Position numbers and translations under genes: made by a program
The notes under the pieces: model-generated
Told to the model about the DNA's origin: nothing
The model's database searches: none
The model's input: the letters and a program-made list of their open reading frames with translations, nothing else
Source of the DNA: Mesobaculum littorinae
GTDB lineage: Bacteria; Pseudomonadota; Alphaproteobacteria; Rhodobacterales; Rhodobacteraceae
NCBI RefSeq assembly: GCF_004011175.1
Contig: NZ_RQXX01000004.1
Coordinates: forward strand, 330,407-394,406
Direction of reading: 5' to 3'
DNA length: 64,000 bases
Shown: positions 48,937 through 57,277 of the stretch, piece after piece
Numbering within the stretch: the stretch's first letter is position 1
Layout of the letters: every line of letters begins with the position of its first letter

Positions 48937-48962
48937 AAACGGCCCCTCGCGAGGGGCCGTTT
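48937..48962 (+). terminator. Rho-independent terminator of the TonB receptor gene
   Basis: A perfect palindrome with arms AAACGGCCCCTCG and CGAGGGGCCGTTT (13 bp each), followed by TCGTTTGTCC. Together with the end of the stem this gives a TTTTCGTTT tail, the same as in the terminator at 35718-35749. It also separates the convergent permease fragment. Confidence 0.88.
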
Positions 48963-48990
48963 TCGTTTGTCCTGTCCTGCCGAGCGTGGA

Positions 48991-49437
48991 CTAGTCCGCG
49001 GCCCAGTCCCGGATGGCATCAAGCGCATGTTCGGCGCTGGCGATCGACGGCACCCAGGCGCGCGGAGTACCGGGCGCCAGAACAAACGAGAAGAGGATCG
49101 CCAGCAAGGCCCCCTGCGACAGCCCCAGAAGCCCCGGGTCGGCGATCGGGTTGCGGGTGAGCGATTGCAGGATCGCTCCGGACACCGCGATGGCCGCCCC
49201 GGCCAATAGCCCCATCAACGCCCGTGGAAGACGCAAGCCCAGAACGGCATAGCGCTGGGTGTCGTCCAGAGGACCACCGAAGAGATCGGACAGATGCACG
49301 GGCGTGGTTCCGACCATGAGTGACCCGGTGACGGCGAGCACCGCCACGCCAAGCAGGGTCAGCCCGGCGACAAGATCCACGCGGCGCATCTCGAGACCCG
49401 CGAGATGCAGCAGGACATATCCGTCTAGTCTGCGCAT
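48991..49437 (-). pseudogene. FecCD-type permease, 3'-truncated and joined to a foreign tail
   Basis: A 148-residue frame. About residues 18-130 match the first half of an iron-chelate ABC permease (GLRLPRALMGLLAGAAIAVSGA then LQSLTRNPIADPGLLGLSQGA). Full members have about 330 residues. After LAPGTPRAWVP the sequence changes to ASAEHALDAIRDWAAD and stops. That tail is not permease-like; it matches the C-terminal region of the neighbouring flavin monooxygenase (PGHAMDAIRDWADAGA at about 52375). A deletion or recombination therefore removed the second half. The start overlaps the end of the preceding permease. Confidence 0.75.
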
Positions 49438-50440
49438 CGGCCCCGCACCTCGACGCGCAGGTAAACCCGATAGACCAGAACGCCGAAGCAGACCCCGCCG
49501 ACAAGCTCCAGCAGCACGCTGGTGTGCAGGGTGAACGGCATGAAGGCCCGCCGCACCAGAACATCCGAGAGCAGCAGGAGGGCCGCGCCCACCATGGCCG
49601 AGACCGGCAGCAGCCGTCCGAGATGCGCGCCGGTGTAGGGGCGCACGAGATGCGGCACCACCAGCCCGACGAAGCCCACCGGCCCGCAGATCGCCGTGGC
49701 GGAACTCGCGCCCAGAACCACGGCCGAGAGCGCGAGACGCATCACCGGACGGGTGGCAACACCCATCGTCTCGGTCCTTTCCCGCCCCAGGCCGATCAAC
49801 GTCAGTGGACGTGCCAGCGCCATCAGAACCACCATGGAGGCAAGACCGAACGGCCAGAACAGGGCCAACCGGTCCGCATGGTAGTTATTGATGTTGCCCG
49901 CGAGCCATCTCAGGTACTCGGCCCGGCGTTCAGGATCGGCAAGCAGCAGCGCCCCGCGAGCCACGCCAGAAGTATCCCGGTCAGCGCGCCCGACAGGATC
50001 AGTGGCAGACCGCGCGGATCGGGCCCAAGCCCGGTCAGGCGTGCGACGGCAAGCGTGAGCGCGAAGCCCGCGAAGCCCCCGGCTAGCGCACCGAAGCCTT
50101 GCATCGGCAGCGAGGCCTCGAAGACGACGACCGAAAGCAACATCCCCAGCATGGCGCCCGCGCTGACACCAAGCGTCGAGGGCGAGGCAAGCGGATTGCC
50201 GGTGACGCCCTGCATCACGGCGCCCCCTGCGGCCAGCACCGCCCCCACGTAGATCGCGATCAGGGCGCGTGGCAGCCTCTGGCTGAGCACCACGTAGTGG
50301 TCGAGGCTGTCGGGATCGAACGCCATCAGCGCGCGCAGCACCTCGGACAGCGGAATGGCGCTGGCGCCGATCCCCAGATTGCCCACCGCAGCGACAAGCA
50401 GCAGGAGCAGGGCCGCGCCGCTCACCCTCGCGTATCTCAC
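49425..50440 (-). pseudogene. FecCD-type iron-chelate permease, frameshifted
   Basis: Together the two frames make a full-length permease of about 338 residues. The first frame (50440 to about 49955) covers LSQRLPRALIAIYVGAVLAA, MQGVTGNPLASPSTLGVSAG and LPLILSGALTGILLAW. Then the second frame takes over with ALLLADPERRAEYLRWLAGN and runs to 49425, including GPVGFVGLVVPHLVR. One base is missing in or near the G-run at 49951-49957. Its start overlaps the stop of the ATPase gene, so it was the second gene of the operon. A single indel could be a sequencing error, but the partner permease is also broken. Confidence 0.82.
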
Positions 50441-51258
50441 GGCAGGTCCACCATGCGTGCGCCACGCGGCAGGCAGACAATGCGGCCCGCGATCTTCCGC
50501 ATCCGCGTCTCGATCCCGAACCCTTCCGCGACGCGCGGGGCATCAAGCACCTCGCGCGCCGGACCCTGGGCCAGCACGCGTCCTTCCTTCAGCAGGACCA
50601 CGTCATCGGCATAGGCAAGTGCCAGGTTGAGATCGTGCAGCACCATGACCAGCGTCTTGCCATGGTCGGTCACGAGGCTTCGGACAAGGTCGAGCACCGC
50701 GTATTGGTAGCGCAGGTCGAGATGGTTCACCGGCTCGTCCATCAGCAGGAGCGGCGTATCCTGCGCCAGCACCATCGCGATGAAGGCCCTTTGCCGCTGA
50801 CCGCCCGAGAGCTGGCTCACGCGCTGTCTTTCGGCCCCCTCCAGGCCGACGGTTTGCAGGGCATGACGGAAGGTTTCGCGATCGGCCCCGGAGACGGCGC
50901 CGAAGAGACCCGTCCGGCCAAAGCCGGCAAGCTCCACCAGTTCCCCGACGGTCATGTGATCGGGGCAGACATTCGCCTGCGGCAGGTAGGACATGCGTCG
51001 TGCAAGGTCGCGCCGCCGCATCCCCGCCACCGGCCTGTCGTCGAGCAGCACCCCACCCGTTTCCGGCGCGACGATACCCATGAGGCAGCGCAGCAGTGTC
51101 GACTTTCCGCTGCCGTTGGCCCCCACGAGCGCAGTGAAACGGCCCGCCGCGAACCGGGCGGAGACGTCGCTCAGGATCAGGGCACGCCCGAGCCTGCAGG
51201 AGAGAGAGTCGGTTCTGAGCAAGGGCCGCACCGGCGCGCACTGCAGAGGTTGCGACAT
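50437..51258 (-). CDS. Iron-chelate (FecE/FepC-type) ABC transporter ATPase
   Basis: A 273-residue ABC ATPase of the siderophore/vitamin B12 branch. Walker A is GANGSGKS (46-53), the signature LSGGQRQR is near 150 and Walker B LLLMDEP near 169, followed by VNHLDLRYQ, the typical FepC/FhuC sequence. It would power import through two FecCD permeases, both of which are broken here. The annotated ATG at 51258 overlaps base by base the ATG of the divergent monooxygenase. A GTG at 51231 (VRPLLRTDSLS) is an alternative start. No periplasmic binding protein gene is present. Confidence 0.88.
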   Translation of the reverse strand: MSQPLQCAPVRPLLRTDSLSCRLGRALILSDVSARFAAGRFTALVGANGSGKSTLLRCLMGIVAPETGGVLLDDRPVAGMRRRDLARRMSYLPQANVCPDHMTVGELVELAGFGRTGLFGAVSGADRETFRHALQTVGLEGAERQRVSQLSGGQRQRAFIAMVLAQDTPLLLMDEPVNHLDLRYQYAVLDLVRSLVTDHGKTLVMVLHDLNLALAYADDVVLLKEGRVLAQGPAREVLDAPRVAEGFGIETRMRKIAGRIVCLPRGARMVDLP

Positions 51259-52579
51259 GGCCCCCGCCCACAGCCCCCTTCACATCGGCATGACGCTTGC
51301 CCCGACCTGGCTATCCGGCGACGCATGGCGCCGTCCGGACAGCCAGGTCGAACGGCTCTCGGATCCGGCGTTCTTCATCGAACTCGCCCAGCGGGCCGAG
51401 GCCGCGCATCTCGATTTCGTCTTCCGCCCCGACAGCCTCGGCGCGCCGCCGCCGGGCATGGCGCGGCGCCCCGGTGGCAGCGGCTCCGATCCCACCCTGC
51501 TCATGACTCTGCTTGCCGGGCATACCTCTCGCATCGGGCTGCTCACCACCGCGTCGACAACCTTCTTCCCGCCCTACATCCTCGCGCGGATGCTGATGAC
51601 GCTGCACTGGCTGTCGAACGGCCGCGCCGGCTGGAACATCGTGACCAGCCTCGATGGCCAGCGCAACTTCGGCCTTGAGCGGATGCCCGGCGCCGCCGAA
51701 CGCTACGAACAAGCCGCCGAGGCCGTCCAGGTGATCCGCGCGCTGTGGGAGACCTGTCCGAAGGCCTCTGCCGAGGTCGACCGCTCGGCCGGGCTTTACG
51801 AAAGCGCCATCATCCCGGCGCCCATCGACCACCAAGGGCACCACTACAGTGTCGAGGGGCCTCTCGGGGCCATGGGCCATCCCGCCCGCCTGCCCCTCTT
51901 CCAGGCTGGTGCATCGGACATCGGCAGGGACTTCGCGGCCGGCATCGCCGACGGCACCTTCGCCGCCTGCCCCGACAAGCGCACGGCCATCGACCTGCGC
52001 GCCGACCTGCGCCGCCGCGCCGTGCAACAGGGACGCCCCGCGGATGCGGTCCGGGTGCTGCCGGGCCTGAGCCTGTTCCTCGCCGAAACCGAGGCAGAGG
52101 CCCGGGACCTCTACCGCGACACCCACGCCGGCACGACGCGGGCGCAGAAGCTCGCCAAGCTCAAGGCGATGATCGGCGCGGACTTCTCGGACCGCCAGGG
52201 CGCCTCGCGCATCACGGCCGCCGATCTGCCGCCGCTTGGCCCCGACCTCAGGTCGCGCACGCATGCCGAACTGCTGTACCGCAAGCTCGCGCAGTCGGAA
52301 CCGACCCTGAACGAGCTTCTGGACGCGCCCGAGGTAATGGGATCGGCACACTGGCAGGTCATCGGCACCCCGGGACATGCCATGGATGCCATCCGCGACT
52401 GGGCCGACGCCGGGGCGATGGACGGCTTCATCCTCTTTCCCGGCGGTTCGGTCCCATGCCTCGACCTCGCCCTCTCCACCATACCCGCCGCACTGGCCGA
52501 GGACGGCCGGTTTCGGCGGGGTTACCAAGCAGACTGTTTCGCGGACCATCTCGGCGTGCGGGAGCCCGATCCATCTTGA
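51257..52579 (+). CDS. NtaA/SnaA/DszA-family flavin-dependent monooxygenase
   Basis: A 440-residue luciferase-like oxygenase of the nitrilotriacetate monooxygenase branch. Family features are SDPAFFIELAQRAEAAHLDFVFRPD (about 35-60, given as two parts of one stretch), GRAGWNIVTS (about 116-125), and AERYEQAAEAVQVIRALWE. It needs reduced flavin from a separate reductase. The usual MHLGLF.. start reads PLHIGMTLAPTWLSG here. The ATG at 51257 is needed to keep the first strand, although it overlaps the divergent ATPase ATG. The family oxidises N- or S-containing chelators and sulfonated or heterocyclic compounds. Beside a ferric-chelate transporter it may break down the imported ligand. Confidence 0.85.
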   Translation: MAPAHSPLHIGMTLAPTWLSGDAWRRPDSQVERLSDPAFFIELAQRAEAAHLDFVFRPDSLGAPPPGMARRPGGSGSDPTLLMTLLAGHTSRIGLLTTASTTFFPPYILARMLMTLHWLSNGRAGWNIVTSLDGQRNFGLERMPGAAERYEQAAEAVQVIRALWETCPKASAEVDRSAGLYESAIIPAPIDHQGHHYSVEGPLGAMGHPARLPLFQAGASDIGRDFAAGIADGTFAACPDKRTAIDLRADLRRRAVQQGRPADAVRVLPGLSLFLAETEAEARDLYRDTHAGTTRAQKLAKLKAMIGADFSDRQGASRITAADLPPLGPDLRSRTHAELLYRKLAQSEPTLNELLDAPEVMGSAHWQVIGTPGHAMDAIRDWADAGAMDGFILFPGGSVPCLDLALSTIPAALAEDGRFRRGYQADCFADHLGVREPDPS

Positions 52580-52695
52580 CGGACGTGAACCGGCCATTCC
52601 TGCATCGCGCAGCATTGTCCAACCGATCAATGACGCAGCGCCGGGCTTTCCGGTCGTTCGCTGCGTGCGCTCGATGCCTGCCGCGAATGGAAATT

Positions 52696-52719
52696 TGACA
52701 GGGTGACAGGGTGACAGGG
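52696..52719 (+). repeat. Three tandem copies of TGACAGGG
   Basis: The 8-bp unit TGACAGGG is repeated three times in the gap between the convergent monooxygenase and dctM genes. No function is apparent. Confidence 0.85.
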
Positions 52720-52790
52720 TGGACTTTCGCCGCACGGCTTGTCCCGCTTCGAGTTCTGACCAAGCGGATGCTCAGCGACCTATCCGGCGA

Positions 52791-54098
52791 TCAGTCGAAC
52801 ATCGAGTTGGGTATCCAGGTCGCGATCCCTGGCACGGCAACGATCAGCAGAAGCGTCACGATCATCGCGGCGAGGAACGGCATCACGCCGCGGAAGATCG
52901 CGGTCAAAGGCACATCCGGCCCGGCGACGCTTCGGACGACGAACACGTTCAGGCCGATCGGTGGCGTGATCATTCCCATCTCGATCACGATGACGGCCAC
53001 GACGCCGAACCAGATCGGGTCGAACCCCTGGGCGAGGATGGTGGGAAGCACGATCGGCACCGTGACGACGAGCATCGACAGCCCGTCCATGAACATGCCG
53101 AGGACGACGTAGCCCAGCACGATCAGGAGAAGCGTTCCGTAGGGGCCGAGCCCCGCCGCCGCGAGCCCGTCGCCCAGCGCCGAAGGGATCTGCGTCACGG
53201 CGAGGAACGGGTTCAGAACGCTCGCGCCCATAACGATGAAGTAGAGCATGGCGGAAGTAGACAGGGTCTCGGCGATCGCATCCCGAAAGCCGCACCATGT
53301 CAGCCGCCGGCGCGCGACCGCGAGAAGGATGACGAGGGCCGCGCCCACGGCCGACGCCTCGACCGGGGTGAAGACGCCGAGATAGATGCCCCCGATCGAC
53401 AGCAGGATGACCGCGACGAGCGGCAGTGCCTCGAAGAGGGCAGAAAGTCGCGTCGGCCAGTCGGGCGGGTCGCCCATGGGGGCGGCCTCGGGCTTCAGCC
53501 ACGCGACGATCCAGATCGCCGCCATGAAAAGCCCCATCATGAGGATGCCGGGAAGGACGCCGGCCATGAACAGTCGCCCGATCGACTGCTCGGCCAGGAT
53601 CGCGTAGAGGACGAAGCCGGTCGACGGCGGGATCAGGAAGCCGAGCGTACCGCCGGCGGCAATCGCCCCGGTCGACAGCGACGTGGCGTATCCCAGCCGC
53701 CTCATCTCGGGCAGGGCCACCTTGCCGAGCGTCACCGCCGTCGCCACGGACGAGCCCGAGACTGCGGCGAAGAGCGCGCAGCCCAGGACAGAAGCCGATG
53801 CCAGCCCGCCCCGGAGCTGCACGATCCACGCAAAGGCCGCGTTGTAGAGCCCGCGGCTGAAGCCTGCCGCCGAAGCGATGTTGCCGAGCAGGATGAACAT
53901 CGGCACGACGATCAAGCTGTAGTTCGAGATCGTCGAATAGCTCTCCGTCAGAAGGACGCCCCCGGCGCTGCGCAGCCCCTCGAGCGCCCAGTAGCCGAAG
54001 AACCCGACGACGAGCATGGCGAAGGCCACGGGTGTACGGAGCGCGAGCAGCACGAAAAGCGCCGCTATGCCGACGAGGCCCGACGCTTCGGGCGTCAT
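52791..54098 (-). CDS. dctM: TRAP transporter, large membrane subunit
   Basis: A 435-residue DctM, normal length, with 12 or so membrane segments. It opens GIAALFVLLALRTPVAFAML and has SGSSVATAVTLGKVALPEM and the GLSMLVVTVPIVLPTI stretch characteristic of the family. It is the ion-driven translocation subunit. Its start overlaps the dctQ stop by four bases (ATGA). Context (an aromatic hydroxylase and MarR) suggests uptake of an aromatic acid. Confidence 0.93.
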   Translation of the reverse strand: MTPEASGLVGIAALFVLLALRTPVAFAMLVVGFFGYWALEGLRSAGGVLLTESYSTISNYSLIVVPMFILLGNIASAAGFSRGLYNAAFAWIVQLRGGLASASVLGCALFAAVSGSSVATAVTLGKVALPEMRRLGYATSLSTGAIAAGGTLGFLIPPSTGFVLYAILAEQSIGRLFMAGVLPGILMMGLFMAAIWIVAWLKPEAAPMGDPPDWPTRLSALFEALPLVAVILLSIGGIYLGVFTPVEASAVGAALVILLAVARRRLTWCGFRDAIAETLSTSAMLYFIVMGASVLNPFLAVTQIPSALGDGLAAAGLGPYGTLLLIVLGYVVLGMFMDGLSMLVVTVPIVLPTILAQGFDPIWFGVVAVIVIEMGMITPPIGLNVFVVRSVAGPDVPLTAIFRGVMPFLAAMIVTLLLIVAVPGIATWIPNSMFD

Positions 54099-54601
54099 TC
54101 GACCTTACCTCGACGCGGAAGCGCAAGAAGTTCGAGCGCGTAGATCAACGCCGAGACCCCGGCGCCAAGTGCGAGCGCCGCGTGGAACGGCCAGAGCGGG
54201 AGCGCGAGCATGTTCGTCGCATCGCCCCATTCGGCAGCGTCGAGCGCTTTCAGGGCCGCCCGGTACGAAAGGACGACGAGGACGACGATCGACACCAGCC
54301 GCGCCAGCGCGTCCCCGGCAAGCCGGCCCCATCTACCGAGCAGCCGGTCGAAGACATCGACGTTCACGTGGTCGCCACGCGCCGTGCAATAGGGCAGCGC
54401 CATCGTCACCAGGATCACCGCCGCGGACTGCACGATCTCGTTGACGCCCAGGATCGGCGACTGGAAACCGTAGCGCATGATGACGCCGGCGGCGACGACG
54501 CCCACAATGGCTATGAGACAGGCGCCACCGATCCACGCCAGAGCGGTCGAGGCACCTGAAACGACGCGCTCGCTTCTCCGCAGGAGGTGACCCCCATTCA
54601 T
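54095..54601 (-). CDS. dctQ: TRAP transporter, small membrane subunit
   Basis: A 168-residue DctQ with four membrane segments (ALAWIGGACLIAIVGVVAAG, IVQSAAVILVTMALPYC, LVSIVVLVVLSYRAAL, FHAALALGAGVSALIYAL). MRYGFQSPILGVNEIVQ is the family signature between helices 1 and 2. The ATG at 54601 was chosen to give normal length. The open frame upstream to 54925 lies over the antisense end of the hydroxylase gene and is not credible. It lies 88 bp downstream of the hydroxylase, probably in the same transcript. Confidence 0.92.
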   Translation of the reverse strand: MNGGHLLRRSERVVSGASTALAWIGGACLIAIVGVVAAGVIMRYGFQSPILGVNEIVQSAAVILVTMALPYCTARGDHVNVDVFDRLLGRWGRLAGDALARLVSIVVLVVLSYRAALKALDAAEWGDATNMLALPLWPFHAALALGAGVSALIYALELLALPRRGKVE

Positions 54602-54689
54602 TTCGGGCGGACCCGGGCCCAACGGAGGGCGCATGCGCCGCCCGAGGAGTCCTGCCCCCTCGCCAGTGGCAGATTGCGACCGTTCCGCC

Positions 54690-56654
54690 TCATCCGGCTG
54701 ACGCCACGGCCGCGTCCCGCCGCGGCGCAGTCGCGACCGGGCGGTCTTGGCGCGACAGGCAGCCGTCGAAGAACCGCGCGAGCGCGGCGTGGTCGCCGAA
54801 CGACGACACCAGCGCCACATGCTGATCCGACCGGACGACAACAAGCGCGCCCTGCACCCGGTCGATGCCGCGCCGGTCGAAGATGTCAGGCTCATCGCCG
54901 GGGAGGGAGCAGAAGACCTTTTCATGATCGACCAGCCCCAGCCGCCCCTTCCGGGGTCTCAGCAGCTCGGGCAGCGACGGCAGATCAATCGCAGTGTGCG
55001 GCACCTGAAGAATGGCGCGAAGGTCGATGACCGCGTCGATGTCGGCCCCCTTCGGCGTGTGGCGCAGAATGGGTGAGGACGGATCGCGAGAGAGAAAGTC
55101 GCACAGGTGCGAGAGCGCGGATCCCGTTGCAGTCGGGTCGCCTTCCGGCGCGAATGCGAAGAGCCGCCAGCGCAGATCCGCCTTGACCACGTGGCCAAGC
55201 TCGACCCGCTTCGCGTCGGCAAGCCTGAGAACGGGCGCGGAGTGAAACCGCGCGCCAAGCTCGAACCCGGCGGCCGCGTCCTGTGACGAGGCCTCTCCGA
55301 TCAATGCGGAGGGCGCATAGGTCACCGACATGCCCGCCGTGTTGCGGCCATGCTCGATGAAGTATCGCTGGAATTTCGGCGCCTCGCCCGGCGTTCCCGA
55401 TGCGGGCTTGGGGCGTTCGGACATGATCTGCGCCCATTCCCGGTCAAACGCGATGAGGTCCTGGGCGATCGACTGACGCTCGGCCGAGTAGGACGGCAGG
55501 ATTTCGGGTGGCGACAGTCCTTTCAGCACCGACGCGAGCTTCCAACCCAGATTGAAGGCGTCGCCCATGGAAACATTCATCCCCTGCCCGGCCTTCGGGC
55601 TGTGGGTGTGGCAGGCGTCGCCCGCGATGAAGACCCGTGGCAAGCGATTGCCGTCACCCTCGGGCACGTCGTCGAACTTGTCGGTCAGGCGCTGGCCGAT
55701 CTCGTAGACGGACCACCACGCGGTCTCCTTCACTTCGAAGGAATAGGGCGCAAGGATACGCTGCGCCGCCGCGATCAGGCGGTCGAGCGTGATGTTGCGC
55801 CCCGCCACACGCTCACCGGGATCAAGCTGGTCGAGTTCGATGTAGAAGCGGGCAAGATAGCCCCCCTCACGCGGAATGATGACGATGCTGCCCTCGTTCG
55901 CGGATTGAATCAGCGACTTGCGGCGTATGTCGGGAAAGTCCGTCTCTACGAGGACGTCCATGACCCCCCACGCCTGGTTCGCGGAATCGCCGCGCAGCTC
56001 GCGCCCGATCGCGCGACGGACCGAACTGCGCGCCCCGTCGCAGCCGACGACGTAGCGCGCGCGGACGTCGCGCCGTTCGCCCGCGCGGGCGGGGTCCGTA
56101 TGCTCGAGGATCACGGTGACGGGATGATCGTCGGCCTCCGTATCGACCGTGAGGTCCACCACTTTCAGGCCGTAGTCGGGGGTCAGGCGGGAGGGCGAAT
56201 TGCGCATGACGCCCAGGAACATGTCGTGCACGCGCGCTTGGTTGAGAATGACGTGGGGCATCTCGGAGAGCCCTTCCTCGACGTCCCAGATCCGGCTGTT
56301 GCGAAGGATCTGGTCGGGATTTTTCGGGTCCGGCGTCCAGAAGGTGGTCTCGTTCACCCAATAGCTCTGTTTCAGGACCTTTTCCGCAAAGCCGAAGGCC
56401 TCGAACATCTCCATCGAACGGCAGGAGATGCCGTCGGCCTGCCCCTTTTCCAATGGGCCCTCAAGCCGTTCGACGATGCGCGTCGTGATCTCGGGGAATG
56501 CCGAGAGCTGTGCCGCGAGTGTCAGGCCGGCCGGCCCGCATCCGACGATCAGGACGTCGAGCGTCTCCGGTAGAGGGCCCTGCCGGTCGCGGCCCGGGGC
56601 GGCGTCGCAGACCTCGGGATCGCCCGGACGAAACCCGTTCAGATGGTACTGCAT
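54690..56654 (-). CDS. FAD-dependent aromatic hydroxylase, 3-hydroxybenzoate 4-monooxygenase/phenol hydroxylase type
   Basis: A 654-residue flavoprotein of the PheA/MobA group. The N-terminus MQYHLNGFRPGDP is close to the start of 3-hydroxybenzoate 4-hydroxylase. VLIVGCGPAGLTLA (about 34-47) binds the ADP part of FAD, VVGCDGARSSVRR is the DG motif, and FIAGDACHTHSPKAGQGMN is the GD motif for the flavin. The C-terminal about 190 residues form the thioredoxin-like domain seen in phenol hydroxylases (DVFDRRG-like region, SSFGDHAALARFF). It adds a hydroxyl group to an aromatic acid with NAD(P)H and O2. The start at 56654 has GGGGAG upstream. Divergent from marR, with an operator-like dyad 24-39 bp upstream. 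Confidence 0.88.
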   Translation of the reverse strand: MQYHLNGFRPGDPEVCDAAPGRDRQGPLPETLDVLIVGCGPAGLTLAAQLSAFPEITTRIVERLEGPLEKGQADGISCRSMEMFEAFGFAEKVLKQSYWVNETTFWTPDPKNPDQILRNSRIWDVEEGLSEMPHVILNQARVHDMFLGVMRNSPSRLTPDYGLKVVDLTVDTEADDHPVTVILEHTDPARAGERRDVRARYVVGCDGARSSVRRAIGRELRGDSANQAWGVMDVLVETDFPDIRRKSLIQSANEGSIVIIPREGGYLARFYIELDQLDPGERVAGRNITLDRLIAAAQRILAPYSFEVKETAWWSVYEIGQRLTDKFDDVPEGDGNRLPRVFIAGDACHTHSPKAGQGMNVSMGDAFNLGWKLASVLKGLSPPEILPSYSAERQSIAQDLIAFDREWAQIMSERPKPASGTPGEAPKFQRYFIEHGRNTAGMSVTYAPSALIGEASSQDAAAGFELGARFHSAPVLRLADAKRVELGHVVKADLRWRLFAFAPEGDPTATGSALSHLCDFLSRDPSSPILRHTPKGADIDAVIDLRAILQVPHTAIDLPSLPELLRPRKGRLGLVDHEKVFCSLPGDEPDIFDRRGIDRVQGALVVVRSDQHVALVSSFGDHAALARFFDGCLSRQDRPVATAPRRDAAVASAG

Positions 56655-56677
56655 CGGACAGTCTCCCCTCCCAAACC

Positions 56678-56693
56678 GATAAGTTGACTTATC
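56678..56693. promoter_or_regulatory. MarR-type operator in the hydroxylase-marR gap
   Basis: GATAAGT-TG-ACTTATC, a perfect 7-bp inverted repeat with a 2-bp spacer, the size and shape of a MarR-dimer site. It lies 24-39 bp upstream of the hydroxylase ATG, where bound repressor would block transcription, and about 104 bp upstream of marR. A near copy is found upstream of dctP at 58346-58361. Confidence 0.75.
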
Positions 56694-56796
56694 ATATGCG
56701 ACCAATCGCCGGTCGTCAACGCCTTCGGCACATCGTAAGTCTGGATCACCACGCCGCAACTTGCGGAAAAGGCCAAAGCAAATTGGATCGATCCAG

Positions 56797-57240
56797 ATGA
56801 GCGATCACTCGAAACTTCCCGGGCATCTGATCCGGCGGATGCATCAGTTCTCTACGAAGGTGTTCCTAACTCGCGTTCGCGAGGCGGGCTACGATCTCAC
56901 CCCGGTGCAGTTCGCCGCGCTTGAGGCGCTTCGCCGGGAAGGCGACCTCGATCAGGCGAGGCTGGCCGACGCAATCGCGAAGGACCGGGCGACGACCGGG
57001 GCAGTGGTGGATCGACTTGCCCAGAAGCGGCTTATCGGGCGGTCCGCCGATCCGAACGACCGGCGCTCTCGGATAGTGTCGCTGACGCCCGAAGGCGAAA
57101 CGGTGATCGCCGCCATGACGCCGGTGGTCGAGGCGCTTCAGAAAGAGGTTCTGTCCGGTCTCGACGCGACCGAATACCGGACCTTCATCGCTCTCGCCTC
57201 CAAGGTCATCGCTGCGAGCGTCTCCCGAAACGACACCTGA
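56797..57240 (+). CDS. MarR-family transcriptional regulator
   Basis: A 147-residue MarR/HpaR-like repressor. LTPVQFAALEALRREGDLDQARLADAI is the first part of the winged helix, KDRATTGAVVDRLAQKRLI the recognition helix and start of the wing, and DPNDRRSRIVSLTPEG the wing itself. Ligand is probably an aromatic acid. The ATG at 56797 is used; a TTG at 56761 would add 12 residues. It lies between the hydroxylase and dctP and most likely controls both through the matching dyads. Confidence 0.93.
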   Translation: MSDHSKLPGHLIRRMHQFSTKVFLTRVREAGYDLTPVQFAALEALRREGDLDQARLADAIAKDRATTGAVVDRLAQKRLIGRSADPNDRRSRIVSLTPEGETVIAAMTPVVEALQKEVLSGLDATEYRTFIALASKVIAASVSRNDT

Positions 57241-57269
57241 GGTCCGGCAGGGCGCTTCCCTGCCGGACC
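57241..57269. terminator. Hairpin between convergent marR and dctP
   Basis: A perfect 12-bp stem GGTCCGGCAGGG (57241-57252) and CCCTGCCGGACC (57258-57269), loop CGCTT, starting directly after the marR stop and 9 bp from the dctP stop. No U-tract is present on either strand. The position suits a bidirectional terminator. Confidence 0.65.
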
Positions 57270-57277
57270 CCGGGGTG

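Noticed and set aside
54602..54925. Upstream extension of dctQ
   Set aside because: It overlaps the end of the hydroxylase gene in another frame and is Ser/Arg-rich without membrane-protein character; DctQ has normal length from 54601.
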